From assembly GCA_964469215.1 (NCBI GenBank), contig CAYXYB010000012.1, positions 28,901 through 92,900 of the forward strand: a stretch of DNA of 64,000 nucleotides, in the 5' to 3' direction. Positions within the stretch are counted from its first letter, which is position 1. Each line of letters opens with the position of its first letter. The notes beneath the pieces are model-generated. The model was not told the DNA's origin. It did not search any database and saw nothing but the letters and a program-made list of their open reading frames with translations. Positions 32,328-42,335 of the stretch are shown here, piece by piece. The position numbers and the translations under genes were made by a program. The DNA comes from SKPS01 sp964469215 (GTDB lineage: Bacteria; Bacteroidota; Bacteroidia; Bacteroidales; SKPS01).

Positions 32328-34382
32328 ATGAAAACATTAAGAACATTCCGGGCACTGGTGTTTATATGCCCTTTAATTTTTATGGGAGGAGTAGCTATGA
32401 GTCAGAGAGCAGGAGTATCAGGTTATATCCCCAACGCTGACATCGAAGAGATTATAGATGATCTTGTAACAAGGCATGGTGGAACTGACAGGAGCAGGAT
32501 AGAGCGGGGTGTGAGGCAGGCAGCGGGCTTATGGCGGGAATCAGATGGCACTGCGGATGAATTTGAATCTTTCTGCAAAGAAAAGTTCATAGGCAACGAA
32601 GAGGCCAGGAAGATCCTTTTCGGTAAGCTGCTCGTAAACTTTGAAATCTTAAGTGGTAATATGCTCCGGGTAAAAAAGGATCTGATGCGGCCACTCCATC
32701 TCGACATGGGACCGATAGAGCCTGTTGACCTGATGTTTGGCAGCTATGAACCGGGGGCACATCTTCATGATGATTTTTATGAAAACAAAATCGCCTTTCT
32801 GGTGATACTGAACTTCCCGTTTTACAATCTGGAGGAGAAGAAGGAATTTGGGTCCGGCTGGTCACGCCTTGAATGGGCTTATGTAAGGGTTGGCGACTAT
32901 TATACATCAAGGCTGCCTGCGCACCTGCTGCAGAAGTCTTCAGCAGCAGGTACCGAAGCAGATAACTACATTGCAGAATATAACATCTACATGGGCAACC
33001 TGTTGAACAGGCAGGGGAAGACACTGTTCCCGGCTGAGCTGAGGCTAATAACACATTGGGGGCTAAGGGATGAGCTGAAATCAAATTACGCTGATAAAAA
33101 CGGCCTCGAAAAACAGCAGATGATTTATACTGTGATGAAAAGAATCATCGACCAGAGCATACCGGAGGAGGTTATTAATAAAGAAACATACAAATGGAAT
33201 CCATTTGACAACAAATTAATTCATGAGGGGAAGGAGGTTTCTTTCAAACCTGAACCTGACAAAAGATACGAATATCTGCTTAAAAACTTCAGGGCTAATC
33301 TTGAAAACGACCCTTATTATCCCGGTTATCCGACATTTATCAGGAGGCAGTTTGAGGCCGACATGGAGATCCCCATGGAAGAGGTAAGGGCTCTCTTTAT
33401 CAGTTTCATCTCCAGCCCGCAGGTTAAGGAGGTTGCAGCTCTTGTCAGCAAACGTCTCGGAAGAAATCTGGAACCATTCGATATATGGTACAATGGTTTC
33501 AAAGCGAGAGGTAAATATACGGAGGAGGAACTCGACAGGATTGTCAGTGCAAAATATCCAAACGTGGAGGCTTTCCAGCGCGACCTTGAGCCTATGTTGA
33601 TAAAGCTTGGCTTCAGCAGTGAAAAAGCCTCTTTCCTAGCATCACAAATTCTTGTTGAGGGTTCACGCGGTGCAGGGCATGCATACGGTTCAACGATCCG
33701 TGACGATAAGGTTCTTTTACGTACCCGTATCGGAGCCGGCGGGATGAACTACAAGGGATACAATATTGCAGTACATGAATTCGGGCATAATGTAGAGCAG
33801 GTTACCACTCTTCACAATGTTGATTACTATTCCCTTAACAGGGTTCCTAACACTGCCTTCACCGAAGCTCTCGCCTTCATATTTCAGAAACGTGACCTCG
33901 AGCTCCTTGGCCTCACCAAGGAGGATCCCATAAAGGAACACCTGGCAGCCCTGGAAGCTTTCTGGTCGTGCTATGAAATAATGGGTGTTTCTCTGGTCGA
34001 CATGAAGGTATGGGAATGGATGTATGCCAATCCCAATGCCACCCCGGCGGAGCTGAAAAATACTGTAATTGAAGTTGCAAAAGAGATATGGAACACATAT
34101 TATGCTCCTGTATTCGGTAAACGTGATGAGCCGATACTGGCTGTTTATTCTCACATGATAAGCAGCCCATTGTACCTCTCAAACTATCCCCTTGGACATG
34201 TAATTGATTTCCAGATAGAGCAATATATCAAAGAAAAGAATTTTGCTAACGAGGTTCAGCGTATGTTTCAGCTTGGCTGCCTGATACCCCAGGAGTGGAT
34301 GAAGCAGGCTGTAGGCTCGGAGATTTCTGTTCAGCCATTGCTTGAAGCCACCTCAAGTGCATTGAAAGTGGTCAGAAAATGA
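32328..34382 (+). CDS. Secreted zinc metallopeptidase-like protein (HEFGH)
   Basis: 684 residues. Signal peptide ending near GVAMSQ. The gluzincin motif NIAVHEFGHNVEQ lies near residue 482, and NTAFTEALAFIFQ about 30 residues later supplies a likely third zinc ligand (Glu), the pattern of clan MA peptidases such as M3/M32-like enzymes. The long helical N-terminal part fits that fold. Substrate unknown, probably peptides in the periplasm. The frame is open from 32178, inside the previous gene, but ATG 32328 starts the signal peptide. Ends before a bidirectional terminator. Confidence 0.78.
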   Translation: MKTLRTFRALVFICPLIFMGGVAMSQRAGVSGYIPNADIEEIIDDLVTRHGGTDRSRIERGVRQAAGLWRESDGTADEFESFCKEKFIGNEEARKILFGKLLVNFEILSGNMLRVKKDLMRPLHLDMGPIEPVDLMFGSYEPGAHLHDDFYENKIAFLVILNFPFYNLEEKKEFGSGWSRLEWAYVRVGDYYTSRLPAHLLQKSSAAGTEADNYIAEYNIYMGNLLNRQGKTLFPAELRLITHWGLRDELKSNYADKNGLEKQQMIYTVMKRIIDQSIPEEVINKETYKWNPFDNKLIHEGKEVSFKPEPDKRYEYLLKNFRANLENDPYYPGYPTFIRRQFEADMEIPMEEVRALFISFISSPQVKEVAALVSKRLGRNLEPFDIWYNGFKARGKYTEEELDRIVSAKYPNVEAFQRDLEPMLIKLGFSSEKASFLASQILVEGSRGAGHAYGSTIRDDKVLLRTRIGAGGMNYKGYNIAVHEFGHNVEQVTTLHNVDYYSLNRVPNTAFTEALAFIFQKRDLELLGLTKEDPIKEHLAALEAFWSCYEIMGVSLVDMKVWEWMYANPNATPAELKNTVIEVAKEIWNTYYAPVFGKRDEPILAVYSHMISSPLYLSNYPLGHVIDFQIEQYIKEKNFANEVQRMFQLGCLIPQEWMKQAVGSEISVQPLLEATSSALKVVRK

Positions 34383-34450
34383 ATAGAGGTATAATGTAGG
34401 CCTAAAATATTATATTATTTATCAAAATTAAGTTTGATTTTGCTTTGAAT

Positions 34451-34486
34451 AAAAAAGCAACGAAGGATTCCTTCGCTGCTTTTTTA
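34451..34486. terminator. Bidirectional terminator
   Basis: AAAAAAGCA-A-CGAAGGA pairs with TCCTTCG-C-TGCTTTTTT: a strong stem with A and T runs on its two sides, between convergent genes. Confidence 0.85.
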
Positions 34487-34500
34487 TTAATCATTTCTAA

Positions 34501-37500
34501 TTACCTTATCATCACCTTATCGGTAATTGTGCCTTGTTTAGTGATAAGCCTGATATAGTAAATCCCTGCAGCGAGGTTGCCAAGGTTGAATTCCCTGATG
34601 GTTTCGTTGCCGAGTATCAGGTTTTCGGTTTTCACCAGTTCACCTGTAGTTTTCATAATGTGCAGGGTAGCTTCACCCGAAATGCCTGAAATCTTCATAC
34701 TGAAGGTTCCGCTGTTCGGGTTTGGCCAGATGTGAATGGTTCCGTTGCTTAACAACTCATCTATGCCGCTGCAGTCGATAACATGGATAGTAACCTGACC
34801 TGACCCTTCACAACCGATGTTGTCAGTAACAGATACTGAGAAGGTGCCCGAGTTGCCTGCTCCAATTGAAGCGCCAGTGATACTAAGTGTCTGGCTTGTG
34901 GAAGCATCGCTCCAGAGATAGGAGGCAAAGCCGCTTCCGGCATCGAGTACAACAGCACTGGTCTCGCAGATGGTATCTGCCGCTCCCGTGATTGAAACAA
35001 CAGGTGCCGGTTGAACGGTGATTGTAACCTGTACATTGTCCGGGAAAAAGGTATTGGTATAGTCTGCAATGTTTATTATTGAAAATGTAGTTGTAGAAGT
35101 TGGAGTAACAGGAACTGCAAAGGTGGGTAAAGTAATTCCGGGAACCATTGTTGACGCTGTTCCATCCGAAACCTCCAGTGTCCATGGGGGTGTTCCGGTG
35201 AGGGCAACGAACAGGTTGATGGAGCTCCCTTCGCATATCGTGGTATCGGGAGTTAAAATAGTAACTGTTGGGATGATATTGGCTGTGATCGGTACACGTG
35301 GACCTTCACATCCGGGAAGTACTGCAGTGAATATTTCAATCTCCCTGAAATTGGGATTTGATAACTGGCTTCCTGAGAGCTCAAAGGATGTGATGCGGAA
35401 TTTGGTAGTGGTTACTACCGGGAAGGTAACCTCATTTTCGCAGATTGTGATCGGAAGACCGGTAAAACTGCTGAGATATACCCATGCATTGTTTTGCCAG
35501 GTATATAATGCACCACCGCTCAGAAACCTTGTTCCGGTTGCACCATGGTGTATCACCATCTTGTCGATTGTATAGGGGACTGTCCATTCAAAGTCAATGA
35601 AATCATTATGAGGTGTTGGCCCACCGGAGGTGCTTATCCACACCTGCTGAGTGCCGCAAGTACCATAATTAAGGTCGTTAAATGAACTGCAGGGGCCTGT
35701 GCTGCAGTTATTGGCATTGGCGGTAGCTAAAGGTGCAACGTTAATGCCTACCGACGTGATGGAAGACCCTGACACAGCAGATGCCCAATAGGTAGTTGAA
35801 TCAGTCAATGGAGGAGTGACATAGGTGGGTGATGTAGCGAGAATTGTTGTGCTGGTATCTGAATCGTACCAGTTGACATCATAAGTGGTTGTTGCAACAA
35901 GTGTTGCCGGGGTGCCATAAGGCACATGGGCTGCAGTCAGCACCGGGGGTGCCGGGATATGCAATGAAACCACATCCAGGATCGCAGTATCGTTCACCAG
36001 AACATTGTCGTTCAGCAGATCAACCCAGGTTACTATGGTAAAGGTAGAATCGGCAACGGTAACAGAGAAATCTGCCGGGGTGTTGAAAACGAACAGGATG
36101 GTGTCGCCAACGGGTATGAGGGTGGTTACAGGTTGGGTAACAGAGGTCAGGCTTCCGGCCAGCTTATAGCCTGCTATAATGTTTCCATTGATTGGCATGA
36201 TGCCCCGGTTGGCAATGAGTATCTTTATGGAATCCTGCCCCATACCACATCCATCAGTAACAGGCAATATTTCAACCATTTCTCCATCGTAAAGTGCCAG
36301 GGCATAATAATTGAAAAATGCAGAATCATTGAAATTGTTTGTGTCACCGCTCAATATTGTATAAAAGGTGAGTTTTATCTGTCCCTGAGGTGAAGTAAAT
36401 GATGGCAGTGCAAAGGAGGTATTTGTGCCGGGCAGAATATTCGGAGTGAAACTGGTTACCACCGGTGTACCATTATTTACTGAATAGGTTATTGACAGGC
36501 TGGTAATCGGAGAGGTGCCGTAGTTCTCAACCACAACGTTGACCGGAACAATGTCTCCCTCATTAATTGTTATTGCGGTTGTTGGTGAATTTATTGTTGT
36601 TACACCGGCATCAAACGGAATAATGTATATTTCATGTGCTCCGATAGTTGGGTATGTAGCTCTCGGCTTACCGTCAATGTCAGTTGTAACCTGGGTAAGG
36701 TTCGTGCCCTTACCTGAAAGTTGCAGCCCTTTAAGGCGCAAATTTTTAACTGATGTATGTGGAGGATTAAGGCTCACGGAATTTACATCTTTTCCACTGG
36801 CAGCCTGCAGGGAAGCAAGATCCGGTGTAAGGACTCCCCAGTAAGCAAGGTTGGAGGCAGAACTATAAAAATTATTGTAATTGCTGGTTGTTACAGAGGC
36901 AGTTGTTGCGAAATAGGCAGCATATCCACCTACCCTGTTTGTCATGGTATTATTTATGAAAGTCTGTCCAAGGGTATTTGAAGTGGTGTTCCCCTGATAC
37001 AAACAATACGATGAAGTGGAGCCTCCTTCCATAAGGAATGAGTTATGGTAGTATTCAGTCCCGTTGCTGTAATATGCATAAATACCGTAATTGGCTGCCG
37101 TTCCTCCGGTAATGCCAACCATATTATTGGCTACAATACCATATCCTGTTGGTGATGCATTATATGAGTAATAGTTGCCATAGTAATCACGTATACCATA
37201 AGAGGCTGTGCTGGTAGTGCTGGTGATATAAACTTCATTTCCGGTTACCCGGTATGCATTGTTTGGGTAATAGTTATATATTCCGTATGAATATGGACTT
37301 ACACCATCATATATCCGGTTGTTCAGAATCTGAATCCCATCCTGATAATAGGCATAAATGGGGTAATAATAGGAATGGACAATGTCATTTCCTTCGATAA
37401 TGGTTCCGGTTTCCCAAACTGTTGAAGAACTGCCATACACATAAACGGTATAATAACCTCCGCTCATATAGTTGTTTCGATACGTATTGTAATGATTAAG

Positions 37501-40500
37501 GGTATTGTAATCATAGATACAGGAGGTTGTTGAACTGCTGGCACCTGCTGAGATCAGCTGGTTGTTTTCAATCGTGTTGTGATCTGCACCGTTAATCATT
37601 TCCACAACCCTGCCGTAAGTGGCATGTTTGGCTTTGATGGTAAGGTTTTTAAAGGTTGTGTAATCTGTTCCGTTAAACCTTACAGTCCAGTTATCTGCTG
37701 TACCTGAAGCGGTATATTCGATAACAACGTCCTGGTTGCTGGTGGTGGTTCCCTGGAAGGTGATTGTATTAATGGCAGAAGCACCTACAATCTCATTCAG
37801 GGTGACCTGTTCGGTGTAGGTTCCTGCAGCAATGTTGAAGATTATGGGGCCGCAGACTCCGTAATTGTTCAATGCAGCTACTGCTGCCGAAATGCTGTTA
37901 AAGTCGTAAGTGACACCTGATCCAATTGTTAAGATTCCGCTCATGGCTGTCTGGAAGCCAAGAACCTTAAGGGTGTCGTTAGCAGGGTTCTGGTCTGCAA
38001 CACTTCCCGGGCCGGTTGTCCAGAAAACCATGTCATAAAGAACTCCACTGGCGAAGGTATAGGTTCCGATCGTAACCTCCTGGCTGGCTCCCGATGCCAG
38101 TAAAGAGGTATAAAGAAATGGTGCCTGTGAAACACCGTTTACCTTCCAGTTTACCGATGCACCAGTGAAGGCCTGAATACCGAAGTTCTTGATCTTTACC
38201 TTAATACTGGTAACAATTCCCGGACACACAGAAAGCGGTTCCGTTAGCTCTGAAACACCGGCATCATTGGAATAAAGCATGTACTCATCTGCTCCTATAC
38301 AAGGTGTGGTTGGATGACGGGGATCTCCGTCAATATCAACAGTAACGTTTACAAGAGACGTTCCTGTGTGAAACAATGGAACAGAGTTGGTATGCAAATC
38401 TGTATTTGACAAGAAAGAGGGGTCAACACTCATAGAGTTTAAATCCTTGCCACTGGCTGTTTGTAACGCGGCAAGGTTTGCAATGGCGGCAGCATAATAT
38501 ACAAAATTGTTACCTGTTGAATAGAAGTTGTTATAATCGGTTGAAGTCAGGTTGGTCGCATTGTAATAATAAGCTGCATAACCACTTGCAGAGGTGTTGC
38601 TAAATATATTGTTGATAATATTATGGCCGGTATATGATGCCGATGAGTTATACAAATAGAGGCCATATCCGGTGGCACCTGTTCCGGTAACATGCGTACT
38701 GTTATGATACAGATTTTGGTAGCTGGAATAATAATTCCTGATGGCATACCTGGTCGAAGACCCATTAACAACTATCATGTTATTGGCAGTAAGGCCCGGT
38801 AAGGAGGTTGTGCCATCACAATAATAGATGTTTATGCCATACAACGTTGAGGTACCCGTTATCAGAATTGTGTTCCCGATAGTCTGATGGTCATTGTCAT
38901 TATAATACATATAGATGCCATAGACTGATCCGGAGCTTGCTGAGTTAATAATGGTATTGCCTTTGATTACCATGGCGTTTTGACCATAGCTGTATATACC
39001 ATAATAATAGAATCCCTCAAGCTTATTACCTTCTATCCTGTTGCCTGTTTCAAGGCTTGTGGATGAACCTCCATACCAATAAATAGCATAATAGCCATTC
39101 TTAATATTATTGTTGGTAATCACATTATTGTTATCAAGTCCTGAACTGTTATAGATACCATAAGCAGTGCTGGTGGTGGTTGGAGGTGTTTCGATCACGC
39201 AGTTTGTAATGGTGTTGTAATCGGCTCCTCCTATGATCTCAATGACTTTTGTTGATGAGGTAACCGTGGTTTTAATAGTAATTTGCTTTATTTTGATATA
39301 GTCGGCTCCATTAAATTGCAGAATATATGCTCCGCTGCCGGTGAGTATAACCGAGGTGCTATCCCCTGTGGCAGACTGGAAGGTGATTGTATTGACCGAT
39401 GAGGAGCCTGATATATTTCCATTGAAGGTAACCTGTTCAGTATAGGTTCCCGGTGCCACATTGAAAGTCACAGGTCCTGAGATGCCTCCGGAATAGAGAG
39501 CTGTCAATGCATTGCCAAAAGAGGTAAAATCAGGTGTTGTGCCCCCAATGGTGTAGGTGCCACTCATTGTTGTGGCAAAATAGATTGTAACCTGGGAGGT
39601 GTCGTTGATGTTAAAGGTATCTGGTTGATTATTGGGCAATGATGTCCAGGCTTTGATGGTATTAAACCCTGCCGGGAAGTTAAAGCTTCCAATTGTGACA
39701 TTGGCCTGGTTTGCTCCAAGTCCCCCGATTGTATCAAGCAGGGTGGTATAAGGTACCGGGGTCTGAACCACTCCGTTAACAGACCAGTTGACATTAACCG
39801 AACTGATCTGATTTGATCCGAAGTTTCTTATGGATGCTGAAACAGAATGTAAGCCCGGGGAAATCGGAGCTACCGGAGAGTTAATTGATATTACACCTGC
39901 ATCATTTGGAACACCTGATGCCTGCAGCTGGTAAGTGACCGCACCTGTAAATCTCCTGGGATTGTTGGGTGGTGTAGGAGGAGGGCCACCATAGCTTGCA
40001 CTGTCGGCAACTATCACAGAAAGAATGCCATCAGTAAGAAATGACGGGTCTGCCGCTACTCCTGTCTGATAGCGTGTGTTCCCCTCAATATGAAACCCTA
40101 TTCTCGTATTGGCCTGAACAGGAATAACCGTTGTCCCGAAATTGATTGGGATAAGGGTTGTATTATCAGCTCCGGTGATAACTGCCCCGGTAATTACCTG
40201 TGCCCAGCCATTGGCAGTGGATATATTTATCTGTCCTGGAATATGTTGAACACCACCCGTACGTACCCATACGTTTGCAGATGTTGCACCTGTAGAAAAT
40301 ATGCATAACAACTGGGTAATTTCAATTGGTTGAGTACTCTCAACTTCGAAGGTGACACCTCCCGAACCGTTATTGGGAGTTAAAGGAGGTGATGTGTAAA
40401 CAGTAAATGTCTGTGCTTGAACAAAAAGTCCGGCTGAAATTATAAAAGCCAGAAGGATTGATAATCTTACAATCCCACCACAGTTGATTTTGAATGATGG

Positions 40501-40545
40501 AATGATGTAAGAAAATCTGCTGAAAAATAGGTCAATTTTTTTCAT
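34501..40545 (-). CDS. Giant secreted right-handed beta-helix protein with T9SS type A domain
   Basis: 2014 residues. Signal segment ending LFVQAQ near residue 45. Architecture: N-terminal strand-rich domain (~46-215); a CARDB/Ig-like domain (~217-330); beta-helix unit 1 (~335-770) opening with GPVTFNVAPGTYTEQVTFNG; a second CARDB-like domain (~780-890); beta-helix unit 2 (~890-1340) opening with GPIIFNIAAGTYTEQVTLNE; further Ig-like domains; a discoidin-like part (~1640-1760); Ig domains; and the type A sorting domain (WPNPNSGTFS to KVMIR). The helix units are strikingly rich in Tyr (YYYGIYSYGQ, YPIYAYYQDG). No catalytic site is clear. Surface adhesin or carbohydrate-associated protein. Confidence 0.88.
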   Translation of the reverse strand: MKKIDLFFSRFSYIIPSFKINCGGIVRLSILLAFIISAGLFVQAQTFTVYTSPPLTPNNGSGGVTFEVESTQPIEITQLLCIFSTGATSANVWVRTGGVQHIPGQINISTANGWAQVITGAVITGADNTTLIPINFGTTVIPVQANTRIGFHIEGNTRYQTGVAADPSFLTDGILSVIVADSASYGGPPPTPPNNPRRFTGAVTYQLQASGVPNDAGVISINSPVAPISPGLHSVSASIRNFGSNQISSVNVNWSVNGVVQTPVPYTTLLDTIGGLGANQANVTIGSFNFPAGFNTIKAWTSLPNNQPDTFNINDTSQVTIYFATTMSGTYTIGGTTPDFTSFGNALTALYSGGISGPVTFNVAPGTYTEQVTFNGNISGSSSVNTITFQSATGDSTSVILTGSGAYILQFNGADYIKIKQITIKTTVTSSTKVIEIIGGADYNTITNCVIETPPTTTSTAYGIYNSSGLDNNNVITNNNIKNGYYAIYWYGGSSTSLETGNRIEGNKLEGFYYYGIYSYGQNAMVIKGNTIINSASSGSVYGIYMYYNDNDHQTIGNTILITGTSTLYGINIYYCDGTTSLPGLTANNMIVVNGSSTRYAIRNYYSSYQNLYHNSTHVTGTGATGYGLYLYNSSASYTGHNIINNIFSNTSASGYAAYYYNATNLTSTDYNNFYSTGNNFVYYAAAIANLAALQTASGKDLNSMSVDPSFLSNTDLHTNSVPLFHTGTSLVNVTVDIDGDPRHPTTPCIGADEYMLYSNDAGVSELTEPLSVCPGIVTSIKVKIKNFGIQAFTGASVNWKVNGVSQAPFLYTSLLASGASQEVTIGTYTFASGVLYDMVFWTTGPGSVADQNPANDTLKVLGFQTAMSGILTIGSGVTYDFNSISAAVAALNNYGVCGPIIFNIAAGTYTEQVTLNEIVGASAINTITFQGTTTSNQDVVIEYTASGTADNWTVRFNGTDYTTFKNLTIKAKHATYGRVVEMINGADHNTIENNQLISAGASSSTTSCIYDYNTLNHYNTYRNNYMSGGYYTVYVYGSSSTVWETGTIIEGNDIVHSYYYPIYAYYQDGIQILNNRIYDGVSPYSYGIYNYYPNNAYRVTGNEVYITSTTSTASYGIRDYYGNYYSYNASPTGYGIVANNMVGITGGTAANYGIYAYYSNGTEYYHNSFLMEGGSTSSYCLYQGNTTSNTLGQTFINNTMTNRVGGYAAYFATTASVTTSNYNNFYSSASNLAYWGVLTPDLASLQAASGKDVNSVSLNPPHTSVKNLRLKGLQLSGKGTNLTQVTTDIDGKPRATYPTIGAHEIYIIPFDAGVTTINSPTTAITINEGDIVPVNVVVENYGTSPITSLSITYSVNNGTPVVTSFTPNILPGTNTSFALPSFTSPQGQIKLTFYTILSGDTNNFNDSAFFNYYALALYDGEMVEILPVTDGCGMGQDSIKILIANRGIMPINGNIIAGYKLAGSLTSVTQPVTTLIPVGDTILFVFNTPADFSVTVADSTFTIVTWVDLLNDNVLVNDTAILDVVSLHIPAPPVLTAAHVPYGTPATLVATTTYDVNWYDSDTSTTILATSPTYVTPPLTDSTTYWASAVSGSSITSVGINVAPLATANANNCSTGPCSSFNDLNYGTCGTQQVWISTSGGPTPHNDFIDFEWTVPYTIDKMVIHHGATGTRFLSGGALYTWQNNAWVYLSSFTGLPITICENEVTFPVVTTTKFRITSFELSGSQLSNPNFREIEIFTAVLPGCEGPRVPITANIIPTVTILTPDTTICEGSSINLFVALTGTPPWTLEVSDGTASTMVPGITLPTFAVPVTPTSTTTFSIINIADYTNTFFPDNVQVTITVQPAPVVSITGAADTICETSAVVLDAGSGFASYLWSDASTSQTLSITGASIGAGNSGTFSVSVTDNIGCEGSGQVTIHVIDCSGIDELLSNGTIHIWPNPNSGTFSMKISGISGEATLHIMKTTGELVKTENLILGNETIREFNLGNLAAGIYYIRLITKQGTITDKVMIR

Positions 40546-40912
40546 TTCTTTGTGCTTTGGTTAATATTGATGTGTTTTTTTTTAATGATCATTAATATTT
40601 GAAGGGCTGAACCAAATTCTCAGGCCCGTAAGATCTATTTTGTTTGTCGTTACATGCCACAGATTCCCCCGATAATTTCAAACAAACTTTATTGTCATAG
40701 ACAATGACAAATGTGGCAATTTTATATAGCTACTTCCTGAGAAACTTACAATCAGATCCTTTACCAGAATCAGGAAGGCAATAGTTCAGTATGTAAAGGG
40801 CTTGTGGCAATATATCGAGAGTAAAAGTATAACAAAAGATCCTTAATTGCAAGAAGAACTGAAATTTTTTTTTTTTTAGCAAAATACAATCTAACTGAAA
40901 CATAACAGGGTT
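40546..40912. other. Gap upstream of the giant beta-helix gene
   Basis: 367 bp with no supported gene. It holds an inverted repeat TTGTCAT (40692-40698) with ATGACAA (40704-40710), which could be an operator for the minus-strand gene, and a T run of about 13 near 40865. No exact TAnnTTTG is found on the minus strand. Confidence 0.4.
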
Positions 40913-41575
40913 TCAGTATTTCAGGTGGTAAAATAAAGTGTCGAAAACCGGCAGCACCAGGGAAACAGAATCGATGGTTGTATCTCCTCTAAACACAAGG
41001 TACGATATGGTTATCTCCTTACCTCCTTTTGATCTGCATACTGTAACACTGTCGTATTCTGTGCCGATACCCTTAACATATTTATTACTGCAGCAATCGT
41101 AACACACAGGATTATCGGAAATTATACGGTAGGTTATCATATCAGAACTGTTGAATGGCTTGTAATTTTGAATTCTGAGTTTTAACCAGCCCATAGGGAA
41201 CAGATCAAATGCCGGACGGTAAGCTTTCCCTGAGGCTATCTCATTTAGGGTCAAAGATTCTTCAATGGTGAAATAGTTCTTCTTCACCACATGCAGTTCA
41301 AAATCACTTGCCTTAATTTTTTCTGTATTAATGCTGAATTTTCCAAGATTATCAGTTGAAGCAGAAGCAATCACAACAGGATCCGGGTTAAACATGCCCC
41401 CTTCAAAAACTTTTCCATATAGATAAACATCTGCATTATCAACAGCTATCATCTGAACAGGATCGGTAACCACACCTTCAATAATAATCCGGTCAGCATC
41501 CTTTTTACATCCGGATAGGGTAAAAACCAAAGATATGAGAATGATCGAAAAAAAAGTGTATTGTGTCCTGTTCAT
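40913..41575 (-). CDS. Lipoprotein with carboxypeptidase-regulatory-like (Ig) fold
   Basis: 220 residues from ATG 41575. Lipoprotein signal with lipobox TLSGC near residues 17-21. Mature part: IIIEGVVTDP then VYLYGKVFEGG and FSINTEKIKASDFELHVVKK, the layout of a carboxypeptidase-regulatory-like beta sandwich, followed by a Cys-containing segment (CYDCC). The reading frame continues upstream over the next gene, but that longer start is rejected because it would displace the signal. The gap to the DUF4159 gene is 13 bp, so they are probably one operon. Function unknown. Confidence 0.72.
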   Translation of the reverse strand: MNRTQYTFFSIILISLVFTLSGCKKDADRIIIEGVVTDPVQMIAVDNADVYLYGKVFEGGMFNPDPVVIASASTDNLGKFSINTEKIKASDFELHVVKKNYFTIEESLTLNEIASGKAYRPAFDLFPMGWLKLRIQNYKPFNSSDMITYRIISDNPVCYDCCSNKYVKGIGTEYDSVTVCRSKGGKEITISYLVFRGDTTIDSVSLVLPVFDTLFYHLKY

Positions 41576-41588
41576 TTTAAAACAGTTA

Positions 41589-42251
41589 TCAGTTATTAAA
41601 TACATAATGAATGAGGTTTGCACCCATTCGAAGTGCTTTAAGTCGGGTTTCCTCGCTGTCGTTGTGAACTTCGGCATCTTCCCATCCATCACCAAGGTCT
41701 GCCTCGTAGGAGTAAAAGCAGACAAGCCGCCCCTGATGAAATATGCCGAAGCCCTGAGGTGGCTTGTTATCATGTTCATGTATCTTGGGCAATCCCTTCG
41801 GGAACGGGTATTTCTGGTTATAAACGGGATGCGAGAAAGGCAACTCAACAAGTTCATATTCGGGAAATACCTTTTTCATTTGAGGCCTCACGAAGGGATC
41901 CATTCCATAATTATCGTCGATATGCAGAAAACCTCCTGCAGTAAGATATGTTCTGAGATTTGCAGCCTCCTGATCAGAAAAGAAAACGTTGCCATGACCG
42001 GTCATGTGGATAAAAGGGTAATTGAAAATTTCATCACTCCCAGGCATCACGGTCTGAGGATCTTTGGCAATATTGGTGCCCAGGTTTCTGTTGCAGAAAT
42101 CAATCAGATTCGGCAGGGATGTTGGGTTAGCATACCAGTCGCCCCCACCGTTATATTTAAGAAGGGCGATCTGAACAACAGGGCTGGATACAGGGGCATT
42201 TGATGCTGCAATAAACAAAAAGGCAGAAAACAAAATGAGGAGGCGGTACAT
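41589..42251 (-). CDS. DUF4159 domain protein, secreted
   Basis: 220 residues. Short signal peptide (MYRLLILFSAFLFIAASNA). The body reads as a DUF4159/glutamine-amidotransferase-like fold: LLKYNGGGDWYANP near residue 31, YPFIHMTGHGNVFFSD near 78, YLTAGGFLHIDDNYG near 102 and GIFHQGRLVCFYSYE near 168. Such proteins are found throughout Bacteroidota, and their biochemical role is not established. A -7 element (42277) lies 25 bp upstream. Probably followed in the same transcript by the lipoprotein gene. Confidence 0.82.
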   Translation of the reverse strand: MYRLLILFSAFLFIAASNAPVSSPVVQIALLKYNGGGDWYANPTSLPNLIDFCNRNLGTNIAKDPQTVMPGSDEIFNYPFIHMTGHGNVFFSDQEAANLRTYLTAGGFLHIDDNYGMDPFVRPQMKKVFPEYELVELPFSHPVYNQKYPFPKGLPKIHEHDNKPPQGFGIFHQGRLVCFYSYEADLGDGWEDAEVHNDSEETRLKALRMGANLIHYVFNN

Positions 42252-42276
42252 AAAACGATCGTTTGTTTGCTTTATG

Positions 42277-42284
42277 CAAAGATA
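42277..42284 (-). promoter_or_regulatory. -7 element for the DUF4159-lipoprotein operon
   Basis: TATCTTTG on the minus strand, 25 bp before the start at 42251. No TTTG box at -33. Confidence 0.5.
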
Positions 42285-42335
42285 AGCAAAGTAATTCCCG
42301 GGTCAACGCATTACTTAGGCCTGGAAATGGATATC

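Noticed and set aside
40863..40877. Long T run as terminator for the minus-strand lipoprotein gene
   Set aside because: On the minus strand it is an A run, and no stem is next to it; it does not have terminator geometry.
41576..41857. Upstream extension of the lipoprotein into the DUF4159 gene
   Set aside because: The extension overlaps a conserved gene and hides the lipoprotein signal that starts at 41575.
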